This document shows, one piece after another, positions 1 through 9,397 of a stretch of DNA of 12,126 bases (positions are counted from its first letter, which is position 1; each line of letters starts with the position of its first letter). The stretch lies in assembly GCA_002803225.1 (NCBI GenBank), contig NXFV01001762.1, forward strand, positions 1-12,126. Direction: 5' to 3'. The position numbers and the translations under genes are program-made. Source of the DNA: Gamarada debralockiae (lineage: Eukaryota; Ascomycota; Leotiomycetes; Helotiales; Hyphodiscaceae). The notes under the pieces are model-generated. The model ran no database searches. It saw only the letters and a list, made by a program, of their open reading frames with translations, and was not told where the DNA came from.

Positions 1-240
1 CTAATTCTCTCCTTTTTACTATTAATTTGACTTTATTTTTACTTAATTAAGTATCTCCTTTCTATTATTATTACTAACTAGTTTTAAATATAGACTTTAA
101 TCTCCTTACTTTAATCTTAGACCTTATAACTTATTTCCTTAGAAGTTATACTTCCTTTCTCTATATAAATAATCTAATACTCTTTAAAGTTCTTTTTATT
201 AATCTATAACGTCTTCTTATTTCTTTTATAGTCAATATAT

Positions 241-515
241 TAAGAAGTTTCTTTTCTTTTTCTCTCCTCTTAAGTTAACTTTAGACTAACTATATATATA
301 ACTTTATTTATACTTTAAATCAAGCTTTTTAACCCTTTTAACTCTTAAATATACTCTTTATTTTTAATTTAGCCTTTAAATAAGAACTTCTTTTTTTCTT
401 TTATTCCTTCTTAAGTTAACTTTAAGTTAACTATATATATAGTTTTATTTTTATTTTAAATTAAACTCTTTAATTTTTTTAATCTTTAAGTATACTTTTT
501 ATTTTTCTTTCCTTC
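241..515. repeat. Two-copy degenerate tandem duplication, period about 140 bp
   Basis: Two consecutive segments share the same order of words. Each begins with TAAGAA (241 and 381), passes through a T/C-rich run, then TAAGTTAACTTTA (271 and 412), then an ACTATATATATA block, and ends with TATACT followed by TTTATTTTT. The offset between matching words is 140-141 bases. The copies differ mainly by single-base changes, many of them transitions. It is probably an old tandem duplication within the degraded block; no coding content is visible. Confidence 0.6.
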
Positions 516-1215
516 CTTCCTTTTATAACTTTAATATTATCTTCTCTTAAACTAGCTTTATTATATTAACTTTAATATATAAAAATCGACCTCTTTCTTT
601 AAATATATATATACTTAAGTAAGTAAGTAAAAGCTTTAATAAAAAGTATTCCTTTCCTTTTCTTTTAATAAAGTATTAGTCTATAATAATATACTTAGAA
701 CTACTTAAATATTTCTTAAATACTTCTTTAAATATACTTCCTTTAGGAAAATATAATATTTAGCTATAAGTTGTCTTTCTTAAGCTCTTACTATAGTTTC
801 TCTTATAATAAGCCTTAGCCCTTTATATATCTATATTTTATTAAAACCTCCTATTATCTCTTCTTTATTATCTCTTTCTATTAATATAAATAGATCTTTT
901 ATTATTATCTTTATTAATATAGCCCTTAATTATCTCTTTTATTAGCTATTAATTAACTCTTTTAAATTAAATATATATACTAAGTATTAGTACCTTAAGT
1001 AAGTATTTATATATATTGTCTTATAGCTACTTATTTTATATTTAAACTTCTAATATTAGCTTAAGCTTTTATTACTTATTTAATCTAAGTTTAGTAAAAC
1101 TCTTTTATACTTTAGAGTACTATCTAATAGATATACTCTCTATATACGTCTCTTCTTTAGCTAATACCTAGACTAGACTCTAGATTTTCTTAGATTCTAT
1201 ACTAGTTAGATTAGC

Positions 1216-1287
1216 CCCTTGAACTAGTCTCCTTCCCTAAAATAGTCTCCTTCCCTAAAATAGTCTCCTTCCCTGGACTAGTCTCCT
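1216..1287. repeat. 18-bp minisatellite, about 3.5 to 4 units
   Basis: Three full 18-base units start at 1226, 1244 and 1262. Units 1 and 2 are identical (AGTCTCCTTCCCTAAAAT), and unit 3 ends in CTGGACT instead of CTAAAAT. A partial unit precedes them (CCCTTGAACT, 1216-1225) and another follows (AGTCTCCT, 1280-1287). It is one of the few orderly, C-rich patches left in the AT-rich block. The unit 3 ending retains a CTGG where the other units have CTAA, as if it escaped some of the mutation. No function is evident. Confidence 0.75.
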
Positions 1288-2422
1288 AGATCTCTCTTTT
1301 ATTAGCTATTTAGCTGTCTAGCTGTCTAACTTATTAGATAGATAATTACTACTACCTTTAGAATAGCTATTAAACTCTTTTAATAGGCTTATACGCCTCT
1401 TTAGTATAGAGTTAAAATTTAATTGTACTAAACTAAAGAGGATAGCTTTTTATATTTCTTTTTGTTTTTTAAAAGATTTCTTTTATATTCTTTTTAAGAG
1501 AAGTAATTCTTTTTTAACTTTTTTCTTAAGGACTTAATTTTATTTATAATTTAGTATTTTACTCTTCTTCTTTATCTTTATTAAGTATCTAAGTCCTTAA
1601 CTATATTTTCTATATTATAAGAGGTCTAAAATAGCTAGTATTAGCTTAAATATATAAAGATTCTTAATACTAGAGAATTTATTCTTTATTAATACTAAGT
1701 TAAGAGTATTATAATATATTGTTTTTAGTATAATAGAATTAAGTTCTTACTTTAATAGTTCTCTTTAAAGGGCTATCTTTATATAGTATCTTAGTATTAT
1801 ACTTAAAAAGGGGCTAAGAATAAGTCTTACTTAACTAGGCTATTTTAGGCTCTTATTATTAATTTCTTATTAAAGTCATTAATTTCACTGTCTTATATAT
1901 ATTAAGATTATTACTTAATTAAACCCTTTATTATACTTCCCTCTTCTTAGTCCCTTTATTACTACTCTCTTCCTTTTTATCTACTCTTAATCTTTAGAGA
2001 ACTAAATATATTATACCTTCCTTTATTCTAAAATCCTAGGTAATTAAACTATAATTCTTTATTCTTATTCTAAGGGCTTATTAACTTTTACTTTTTCTTT
2101 AACTTCCTTAAGTTCTTACTCTAAAGTACTAGCTTAAGCTTCTTCCTCTTTAAGTTCTTTAACTTCCTTTTTAACTATTATTTATTATTTTTTCTTTTTA
2201 ATATTAATAACTATCTTATTAAAAGCTTAAAAGTATTAATTATATTTAATAAATTTCTTTAGCTAATTTCTAAAAAAGATTCCTCTTAACTTAGTTTTAT
2301 TTATATCTTTTAATATATAGACTTGGGAAAAGGAATATCAAAACTCATAACACCTATTACTCACTTATAAACCAGTCATTCCAAGAGCCCTAGCTTTACC
2401 GATTTGAACTAACTAAGCTATA

Positions 2423-3562
2423 ATGCCAAGGCAGGCCGGACAGTCGCTGGCGGGTAGCCAGAAGAGGGCTACGACCGACGCAATAGGAGATATTAATAGT
2501 ATAACAAATAAAGCTATTTAAATCGTAGAAGCCTTCCTAGGAGCTTCGAGTATATTACCTCGAGTACAAGACACGTAGAAGCGTATACGAAATGCCATCG
2601 GAAGGCTAGCGGAGAGAGTAAGACTAGAAAAGGGGGAGTAGAAAGAGGAGATCCTTAATAGGATTACAAAGGATATCAAACGTGCCCTATATATCCTAGA
2701 AGACAATAAGAGGCAGCAGAACCTAGTAGCCCTCTAGAGCTACGCTAACGTAGTTAGGGGAAACGCCTAGGGAGTAGTAAGGGAGGTAGTTGTCCCATTA
2801 AGGCAGAAACGAGAGGTAGTCGTATCAACCGAGGGCAAGACGCTAGAGTAACGCCGACAAGAGGACAAAGAGCTTATAAAGGATATAAATAAGAAGATAT
2901 CTAGAGGAGTAGTAGTAGTATACCGGCTACTAAGCGGAGACATTACTATAACGACCAAACATAAGGATATAAGGAAGAAGCTAGAGAGAGAGCAAGATTA
3001 GCTATACGCAGTAGGGGAGAGGGCAAAAGTCCGGCGAAGGGCCTACGTCGTATTAGCTCACGGTATACAGATTAGCCAAATTGATATAAGCAGGCAAGAG
3101 GACGTCATTCAAGACATATATAGGTAAAACCAAAGGCTAAGAGGACAGGTAAAGATCTTAAGAGTATACTAGACGAAGCGTAGGCTAAGGGCTAGTAAGA
3201 TAAAAGCTCTATTACACATAAGTATTACAGAACTAGGGCAAGCTAATATACTAGTTAATCTAGGACTTATATAGGACTATTAGCTGCATAACTACAAGCC
3301 GTTCGCCGGCGACTGTAGAGTAACCCAATACTTCAAGTACTACCAATACAGCCACACGGCCAAGATATGCAAAAACGCTAGGAGGTATAGGTTCTGCGTA
3401 GCCCTAGTATACCTGACTAATAGCTGCCTATTAAGATATAAGCCGGCGAAACACCGGTGCGTAGTCTGCGCGAGCCTGGAAGCCAAGTATACTACCTGGG
3501 CTCTAGTATATCCAAAAAGGAAGAAGAGAGTTGAGAGAGTAAGGCAGGGGTATTACTAGTGA
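2423..3562 (+). pseudogene. LINE ORF1, gag-like nucleic-acid-binding protein, stop-riddled
   Basis: From the ATG at 2423 a single frame can be followed for about 378 codons to TAG-TGA at 3557-3562 with no indel. It is broken by about eleven internal TAG or TAA codons and no internal TGA, as expected if CAG, CAA and TGG were converted. The first 300 residues are charged (rich in Lys, Arg, Glu) and probably helical. The C-terminal part (3329-3511) has three consecutive CCHC-type zinc knuckles, the RNA-binding signature of retrotransposon ORF1/gag proteins. Each knuckle is damaged. The first reads Y-x2-Y-x4-H-x4-C (3329-3370), the second Y-x2-C-x4-Y-x4-C (3386-3427), and the third keeps its first C-x2-C (3458-3469) but has Tyr at the later ligand positions. 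TGC-to-TAC and CAC-to-TAC changes explain all of these. In a live element this protein would coat the RNA and accompany ORF2. The start is chosen because the first ATG after the composition edge opens the whole frame, and the stretch just after it is little mutated. Confidence 0.85.
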
Positions 3563-3858
3563 CTAGCTAGATTCTAGGACTCTACTGCTCCTCTCCTTAT
3601 ATATACCTTAGCTCCTACTACTATAGACCCTACCTCTACTCTTAGTCCTTCTCCCTCTCCCTCTTTCTTATTAGGCGTTCCCCTTTCCTAGTAGGAGCCG
3701 GAGACTAGCCAGGACTTAGCTAACTACATAGAAGTAGCACTAGGCTATTATATAAGACAAAAGAGAGTATCTAAGGCAGATATAGACTTAAAGGATAAGG
3801 GTAAGCACACAGTAACTCGTCAGAGGGCAGGTAGGCTACGGTAGAACAGCACCGCTCT

Positions 3859-6800
3859 ATATAGGAGCTAAGATATTCGAGAACTTATAGTAGCTAGCGA
3901 GAACCTAGCATTAAGCTAATAAAGGAGCTTCGAGCTTTCTAATATAACGTGTAGAAAAGCAAGGATAAAGTTATAGTCCCCTTATTCGAGGACCCTTTAA
4001 TTTAGGACTTCGATATAGTAGCTATTTAAGAACCATAGCGCAATCCGTATATCTCATCAATATACTGCCGAGGCCAAGGGGGTTTCTACCTAGCCTACCC
4101 CCCTGAAGAAGACAGGGCCTGCTTTTATATCAACAAGAGAATAGACTTAAATAGCTAGATAATCGCCTTCTATAGCCCAGACCTATATTCAATTACTCTT
4201 TAACTTAGGGGCCTAACTATACACATCTATAGTGTATATAGCTAACCGCCAGGAAGTCGCTAGACAACAGACTACGATACACTAATCCCGCTTCTTCCGG
4301 GACTCCTCTAAAGAGATAGGGAACATCTTATCCTTAGAGACTTTAACCTATACTACCTACTATAGAATAGCCTGTCTAATCCTATGTACCACGATGCCAC
4401 AGAAAGTCTAATCTAGGTCATAGATGACGTAGACCTATAACTCATTCTACTACAAGGGGAAATCACCTAGGAGACTAGAGGGATATATAGTACAATCGAC
4501 CTTGCCTTCGCCACAGATACTCTGGCGAACTGCCTACTAGAATATAGGGCGCAGCCAGACCTTAGGCATAGATCTGATCACCTCCCAGTCATTGTCTAGC
4601 TGGCCGCGGAACCTTAACTAGCCCTAGAAGTTTAATGCAAAGGCTAGAAAAGAATGAATACAGATTTAGTCTCTTTAGGGGCAGAGCACTTAATATTGCT
4701 GGCAGCCGACGCTGACGCTTCGCCGGACTATATCGAGATATATACTAATTACCTCCTAGAGTTTATCTAATAGCTAGTAGATAAGGCTATTCCCTAGGCG
4801 AAACTATCTTAACGCACTACACTATAGTAGACCTAGGAGATTCAGGAGCTAGTCCACAAGGCAAGGAGGCTACAGAGATAGTACAGGCTTACTAGTGAGC
4901 TATTAGACTATAGCCAATAGTTAGAGACAGAATACTCTAAGCGGAAGGTAATTATATCTAGTAAAAGGAAAGTATTTCGGGAAGTAGTACATAACGCCGC
5001 TAACTTACTAGAGGGCATCTAGAGACTCGCTCGCTAGATAAGGGAAAAGGGAGACAAGCCGCCCAAACTCCCGGTTATACCTCTATTGAATATACTAATA
5101 GGCCTTACTATTATAGTTAAAGAGAAGGCACAGGCTCTTTGCCAGAGGTTCTTCCTATAAGTAGAGGCGGACCTTAGGGATATCTAGGATCTTACCTTTG
5201 CGGACGAGTCCTTCTATAACCTACTAGAGTTAAAGTACAAAGCCTCGGACGAGGAAGTACGCGCAGCTCTTTATAGACAAAAGCCATAGAAGACGCTAGG
5301 CCTTAACGGGATCTTAGCCAGCTTTCTAAGGGCAATAGGCTTATTACTTATATAGGCCTTAGCTAGTCTCACCTCTTTGTACTAGAGGGCCGGCTACTAC
5401 CTAGCGAGGTTCCAGAGTACGCGCACAGTTGTTCTCAAAAAACCAGGGAAAGCATTATATAGTGAGCTAGGCTCCTGGCGCCTAATTGCACTTCTAAGCA
5501 CTATCGGCAAAGTAATTGAGTCAGTCACAGCAGGCAGGATCTAAACACTAGCTAAGACCTACCGGCTCTTGCCTAGCTGTCAAATAGGAGCTTATTAGGG
5601 ACGATCAATAGAGACAGCACTCGAACTACTTATAGAACAAGTCTATACAGTCTAGGCTTCAAGGAAGTACATCTCTACACTACTATCCCTAGATGTATCA
5701 GGAGCCTTTGACATAGTAAACCCTAATAGGCTCCTAGATATTCTCCATATACGACGACTCCCACCTTGGCTAATACACTAGATTAGGGCCTTTATAACTA
5801 ACTGCCAGACTACTCTCCTCATCCAAGGGGAGAAGACTACAGCCTTCCGACTACCCGCCAGAGTTTTGCAAGGCTCTCCCTTATTGCCAATACTCTACCT
5901 ATTCTATAACGCCGAGCTCTTAAAGTCCTATTAAGACCTAGAACTTAATACCTCTACTATAGGATTTATTAATAATGTAAACCTCTTAGTTTATAGCATA
6001 TCAACTAAGTCGAATTACAGACGGATAAAGGAGATCTACTAGCGGTACACTAATTAGGCAGCGCGATACAGCACTAGCTTTACTCCGCAAAAGTACAAAC
6101 TTATCTACTTCTCCCGCTAGCGCTCCGCCTTTAACCTAGCGGCGATTATCTAGCTAAAGGACTTAGAGCTTAACCTAAGAAAGAAGATCCGCGTACTTAG
6201 GGTCTAGCTAGACCCTAAGCTTAAGTAGGGTAGTCATATCCATAGAGTCCATACAAAGATACTAGTGTATATTAGGGCGTTCGCTAGAGTAGCGACATCA
6301 ATATAGAGGGCCTCGTTTAGAAAGGCAAGATAAGTCTATATAGTAGTAGTACGGCTAGCGATAACCTTTGGAGCCTTTGCCTAGTATACGCCAGGGGATA
6401 GCTAGAGGAAGACTAGAGGATAGATAAAAAAGCTTAAGGTCATCTAAAACAAGTGCCTCTAAATCGTCTCTGGGGCTTATAAAGCAACGCCTATACTAAA
6501 CCTCGAGATAGAGACGTTTGTTCCTCCTCTAGACCTATACTTAAATGGGCTAGTAGTAGGCTTTCGCTAGCGACTAGCTGGCTTAGGCCTACTAGCAGAG
6601 ATAGAAGTAGTATACCGGATAATTCGGGGTAAACTAAGGAAAAGGAAAAGGAAGAGGCCACGGCCTATACTAGGGCAGGCAAAGGGACGCTGGGTAGCCT
6701 CTTGGCTAGAACCCGACGGATAACTAGTAGGTCGCAAGATAGGACTAGGAGAGCAAAGGTAACGCACTATCTTACGTGATTGGAAATCAAGGCTCAAGGA

Positions 6801-7185
6801 TAACCCCCGCCCCCCTAGAATAGATAGGATCGACAGGGAACCTTTAGCGAATATCCTATAGCTCTATAAGGGCTTGTATAAGGCAGAGAGCTCTGTCCTA
6901 GTTCAAATGCGCACTAGCTGTATCAGGCTAGCGCCGTTTCTCTGTAAGATGCGGGTCCTAGGGGTAAATATAGCAAGGTGCAAATATGACTTAGGGATAG
7001 AGATAGTAAGGCATATAGTCAAGATATGCCCTCTTAAGGACAAACAAGGGCTTTACGCTAGTAGAATACTAAACCTCCGCTAGCTACTCACTAAAAGGAG
7101 AAAAACGAAAGGGATAGCTAAGTAGTTTATTAGCACAAGAAGGCTCCAGCAATTCGACCTAGTAGGGCAGCTTCTATATACCTAA
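3859..7185 (+). pseudogene. LINE ORF2: endonuclease and reverse transcriptase, inactivated
   Basis: One frame runs about 1,100 codons to TAA at 7183-7185 with no frameshift, interrupted by more than 50 TAG/TAA codons and no TGA. Residue numbers count from an ATA at 3859 that may be a mutated ATG; the true start is uncertain and could lie upstream. The endonuclease domain (about 29-245) shows YNV (3943), a catalytic Glu in QEPW-like context (4030), DFN (4339) and SDH followed by LPV (4573). The reverse transcriptase (about 470-780) shows the GxLNG block, a WRLIALLSTIGKVIE stretch, the catalytic LSLDVSGAFD motif with its Asp intact (5692), and QGSPL (5869). The FxDD box, however, reads FINNV, with both catalytic Asp codons now AAT (5971-5976). 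The C-terminus has a PPLDLYLNG block (about 6514) and a C-x2..H-x5-C-like motif (6979-7029) in which the second Cys is Tyr. No RNase H domain is visible. The ORF would have performed target-primed reverse transcription; it is certainly dead. Confidence 0.92.
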
Positions 7186-7472
7186 TCCGGGCATATCTAG
7201 TTGCCTACTACTACTAAAAACCTTTTAAAACAATACTTAGAGGCTCGCTAATCAATTACTAGAGACCCTAGCGTATACTATTTGGCATATAAGGCTAAAG
7301 TCATAGATATAGGCACGATCTTAGTTAATATGTGTCTATTATAGTCCCCGCCGGCTATAAGCTAATTAAACGCTAGCTAAGAACTGACTACCTAAAGAAC
7401 TTTTACTTAGTTAATAAGGAAAAGGAAATATAAAGACGCTCGCCGGTATATACCTAGAGAATTTCTAAAGAA
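7186..7472 (+). other. Probable LINE 3' untranslated region, no gene
   Basis: After the ORF2 stop there is no further coherent coding frame. Composition stays like the LINE (moderately mutated, with CTAG common and several CpG words such as CGCCGG remaining) until the end of the converging minus-strand pseudogene at 7473. I see no poly(A) run, no clear simple-sequence tail and no terminator-like hairpin that would fix the element's 3' end. If TAA 7183 is itself a mutated CAA, the ORF could run slightly further, but the text after it does not read like a continuation. Confidence 0.4.
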
Positions 7473-8556
7473 TTACTTATTAGTATTAGTATCTTTACCT
7501 TTACCTTAACTACCCTTACTATCCTAATCCTTAGGACCCTTAGGCTTATTCTGCTTATCAATTGGCTTATTAACCGCTCCTTGACTACCCTTATTCTCAT
7601 TTATAGTATTTGTCTTGATAGGAGCCCCCGTCATCTTAATATTATAGGCCCTAGCAAAGTTCTTACCGGAGGTTAGCCTATAGCTTATCGGCAAGGGTCA
7701 AGGGGGACAACTTACTTAGCGGAAGTCAGCGAAAGCAAGCAAGAACTAGCTAGACTGGGAATTCAAAGACTAGTAGAGCGAGATCAATGAAGTATAAACC
7801 TCCCTAACCTAGCGGCTTAGCCGGTTAATTGTCTAGATAACACCGGCGCTCGTCGTCTTAGTAGTCTCAATAACAGGGGCCTAAGGGGTCTTAGTATTCT
7901 AAGCATCAGTGGTTTTCTTCTGGAAACGAGCTCGAGTAGTGCTGCTATCGAAGAAGACCTAAGCTATATTAAGTACTACTTAAGTAGTTCTCTTCCCAAC
8001 AAAATCGGCGGCAATCCGATACAAGTCTGCTAGTACCTTAGTAGTATTCGCCTTGACCTCGCCGAGTATTAGCTATAGCCTCGCCAGAAAGGACAATCTC
8101 ACTTATTAAGACATAGCTCTTACCTTTCTTTTTATAATTACTGCACTTGTTAGTAGTAGAAGCAGGATCAGTCTAATACTTTAAATTCAGAAACTAAGCT
8201 AATTCGCCAGCATATCGCTCGCAAATCTCCTCACGATCCTCCGTACCAATAGGAACTAGAGCTCGAGCTCGCGACCTTATCCTTGTATCCTTCTTTCCCC
8301 CTACTAGGTATTACTAGTACTTATTAGTAGTCATACTATCTCTTGTAATAAGTTCCTCTTCGTCGTTACTCTTATTATTACTCTTCTTATTACTCTCTTG
8401 ACCTTCTAGATTAGTCTCGCTAGCTTCGGTCTAGTCATTCGCTGGGGTCTCGCTAGCTAGAGTAGTTTTGGGTTATCGAGCTCTTGACTTTTTAGGAGGA
8501 TTTTTTTAATTGTCTGACTACTTAGTAGTAGTACGCTTTCTCTTGTTCGACGTTAT
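7473..8556 (-). pseudogene. Decayed hypothetical protein, about 360 residues, unassigned
   Basis: On the minus strand a coherent frame begins at an ATA (8554-8556, possibly a former ATG) followed by a basic stretch TSNKRKRTTTK. It passes through a Ser/Asn/Glu/Lys-rich low-complexity region, a more ordered segment (around REEICERYAGELA), and a short cysteine-containing motif with C-S-N-Y...G-K-S-Y that could be a mutated C-x2-C-x6-C cluster. Near 8110 the frame must shift by one base. The second frame continues with RLSFLARL, EVKANTTKVLADLYRIAADF and, later, SGKNFARAYNIKM, and ends in a Lys/Asn/Gly-rich tail at TAA 7473-7475. Interruptions are nearly all TAG or TAA, one adjacent pair near the shift. 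I do not recognise the family. It could be a gag-like or accessory protein of a transposon, or a captured fungal gene. It faces the LINE tail to tail. The coding call rests on composition and stop spectrum only. Confidence 0.45.
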
Positions 8557-9397
8557 AATACATTAGTATAGGCTATAGCTATCTTTAAAGACAAAAACAT
8601 ACCTATTATTTTAATTGTTAATTATAGAAAAGTAAAGAAGATTAAGGTTAGAAGGGTTAAACTTTAATTGAAATTAAGCGAGGTCGAAAATATATCTCCT
8701 ATTTACTTCAAGGCAGTAGATAGTCTTCCCGGACACCCCCTAGCCAAGGTCCGGCGACCCCCTTCCTTACTTATCCTTACTATCCTTATAGCTAGTAATT
8801 AAAGAGAAAGGGTGATATACAGGGAGAGCTCCTAGAACGGCTTTACGCCAGATACTAGGCTTTGGAACGCCGGCGGCGCGCTAATTAATAGAAGGAAGGT
8901 TTGATAAATTGAACTTAGGTTTTTATCTAAAGAGGTTTCCTAAGGATTTAATAATAGCAGTTTCCTGTATAGCTCTTTAGCTAGATCAGAGTAAGAATAA
9001 TCAATCAATCAATTAATATATAGACTCTCTTTATATTATTTATAGTTATTACTTAGTATAGTTTAAGCTATCTTTAGTTAAGCTTTATAACCTTTAATTT
9101 ATCTTAATCTATTATAAAAGTATTATAATATAATATAATATCTCTAATATTAATAGATTCTTTTTATATATTATATATCTTATTTTAGTACTCTTATTCT
9201 TTCTAATATTTTTAAGTCTACTTAGCTATTATCTTTAGAATATCTTTATTTTATATTTTAAGCTATTTAGCCTAAATAACTAATAGTTCTTTATATATAT
9301 AAATATTATTTTAGCTAAGGATTCTCTAAATTAGGTACTTTATCTTAATAAGTAGTATAGCTTTATAGCTATATACTAAATAAAAGGGTATATATTT
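8557..9397. other. Gene-free spacer, moderately then heavily AT-rich
   Basis: No protein frame is readable here. Three parts can be told apart. From 8557 to about 8690 it is AT-rich. From about 8690 to 8900 it is a more GC-rich island with a small inverted repeat, CCGGAC (8729-8734) against GTCCGG (8749-8754), and a CGCCGGCGGCGCG patch near 8871-8883. From about 8990 to 9397 it is again almost pure A/T/C debris like the first 2.3 kb. At about 8996-9016 there is a short run of TCAA units that could be a microsatellite or the tail of a retroposed copy. The island could be the 5' leader or promoter side of the minus-strand pseudogene ending at 8556, but nothing specific proves it. The right edge is sharply cut by the LTR at 9398. 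Confidence 0.55.

Larger units (their letters stand above)
1..2325. other. Heavily degraded AT-rich DNA (RIP-like), no gene
   Basis: This stretch holds no open reading frame of useful length on either strand and no protein motif that I recognise. The + strand is built almost entirely of T, A and C, in runs such as CTT, TCT and TTA. G is scarce, and CA, TG and CG dinucleotides are rare, while C followed by T or C survives. That is the residue expected after repeated C-to-T change at CpA on both strands. The persistent pyrimidine excess on the + strand suggests the ancestral sequence was purine-rich on the minus strand. Two decayed tandem repeats are listed separately. The compositional edge near 2325 is abrupt and coincides with the start of the LINE-like element. 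The degradation is clear; the ancestral identity (old transposon or other repeat) is unknown. Confidence 0.75.
2326..7185 (+). mobile_element. Non-LTR (LINE) retrotransposon relic, Tad/I-like fungal type
   Basis: Two successive open-frame relics on the + strand have the order typical of fungal LINEs: a gag-like ORF1 with three CCHC knuckles, then an ORF2 with an apurinic-type endonuclease, a reverse transcriptase and a terminal Cys/His motif. I see no RNase H domain after the reverse transcriptase. The 5' edge is placed where composition changes sharply at about 2325, about 100 bases before the first ATG. The 3' end is uncertain: I stop it at the end of ORF2, but an untranslated tail probably continues into 7186-7472. 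I could not identify a target-site duplication or a simple-repeat tail. Both ORFs are disabled by RIP-type transitions, yet neither shows a frameshift, so the copy was probably close to full length when it was mutated. Clade assignment (Tad1-like) is inference from domain order and motif wording. Confidence 0.85.

Noticed and set aside
1..2325. Centromere or mitochondrial DNA
   Set aside because: AT-richness alone would fit, but the selective loss of CA/TG and the adjoining RIP-damaged transposons are better explained by repeat mutation. No mitochondrial gene or tRNA is visible.
2518..2958. Two short minus-strand open frames (2518-2706 and 2767-2958)
   Set aside because: They lie opposite the ORF1 frame, which reads as a continuous gag-like protein with three knuckles. 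TAG/TAA stops on the + strand read as CTA/TTA on the other strand and so leave shadow frames open.
6567..6797. 76-residue minus-strand open frame
   Set aside because: It is antisense to the well-supported ORF2 linker region and has no motif; it is a shadow.
6874..7083. Separate small + strand gene of 69 residues
   Set aside because: It is in the same frame as ORF2 and forms its C-terminal part, including the Cys/His motif; the surrounding stops are RIP-type changes.
3859..7185. TAG/TAA reassigned to an amino acid (alternative genetic code)
   Set aside because: Stops fall at both Gln and Trp positions, and catalytic Asp, Cys and His codons are changed at the same time. Mutation explains all of this; a code change does not.
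7186..9397. Transfer RNA or ribosomal RNA gene
   Set aside because: I found no cloverleaf, B-box-like GGTTCGA word or conserved rRNA block on either strand.
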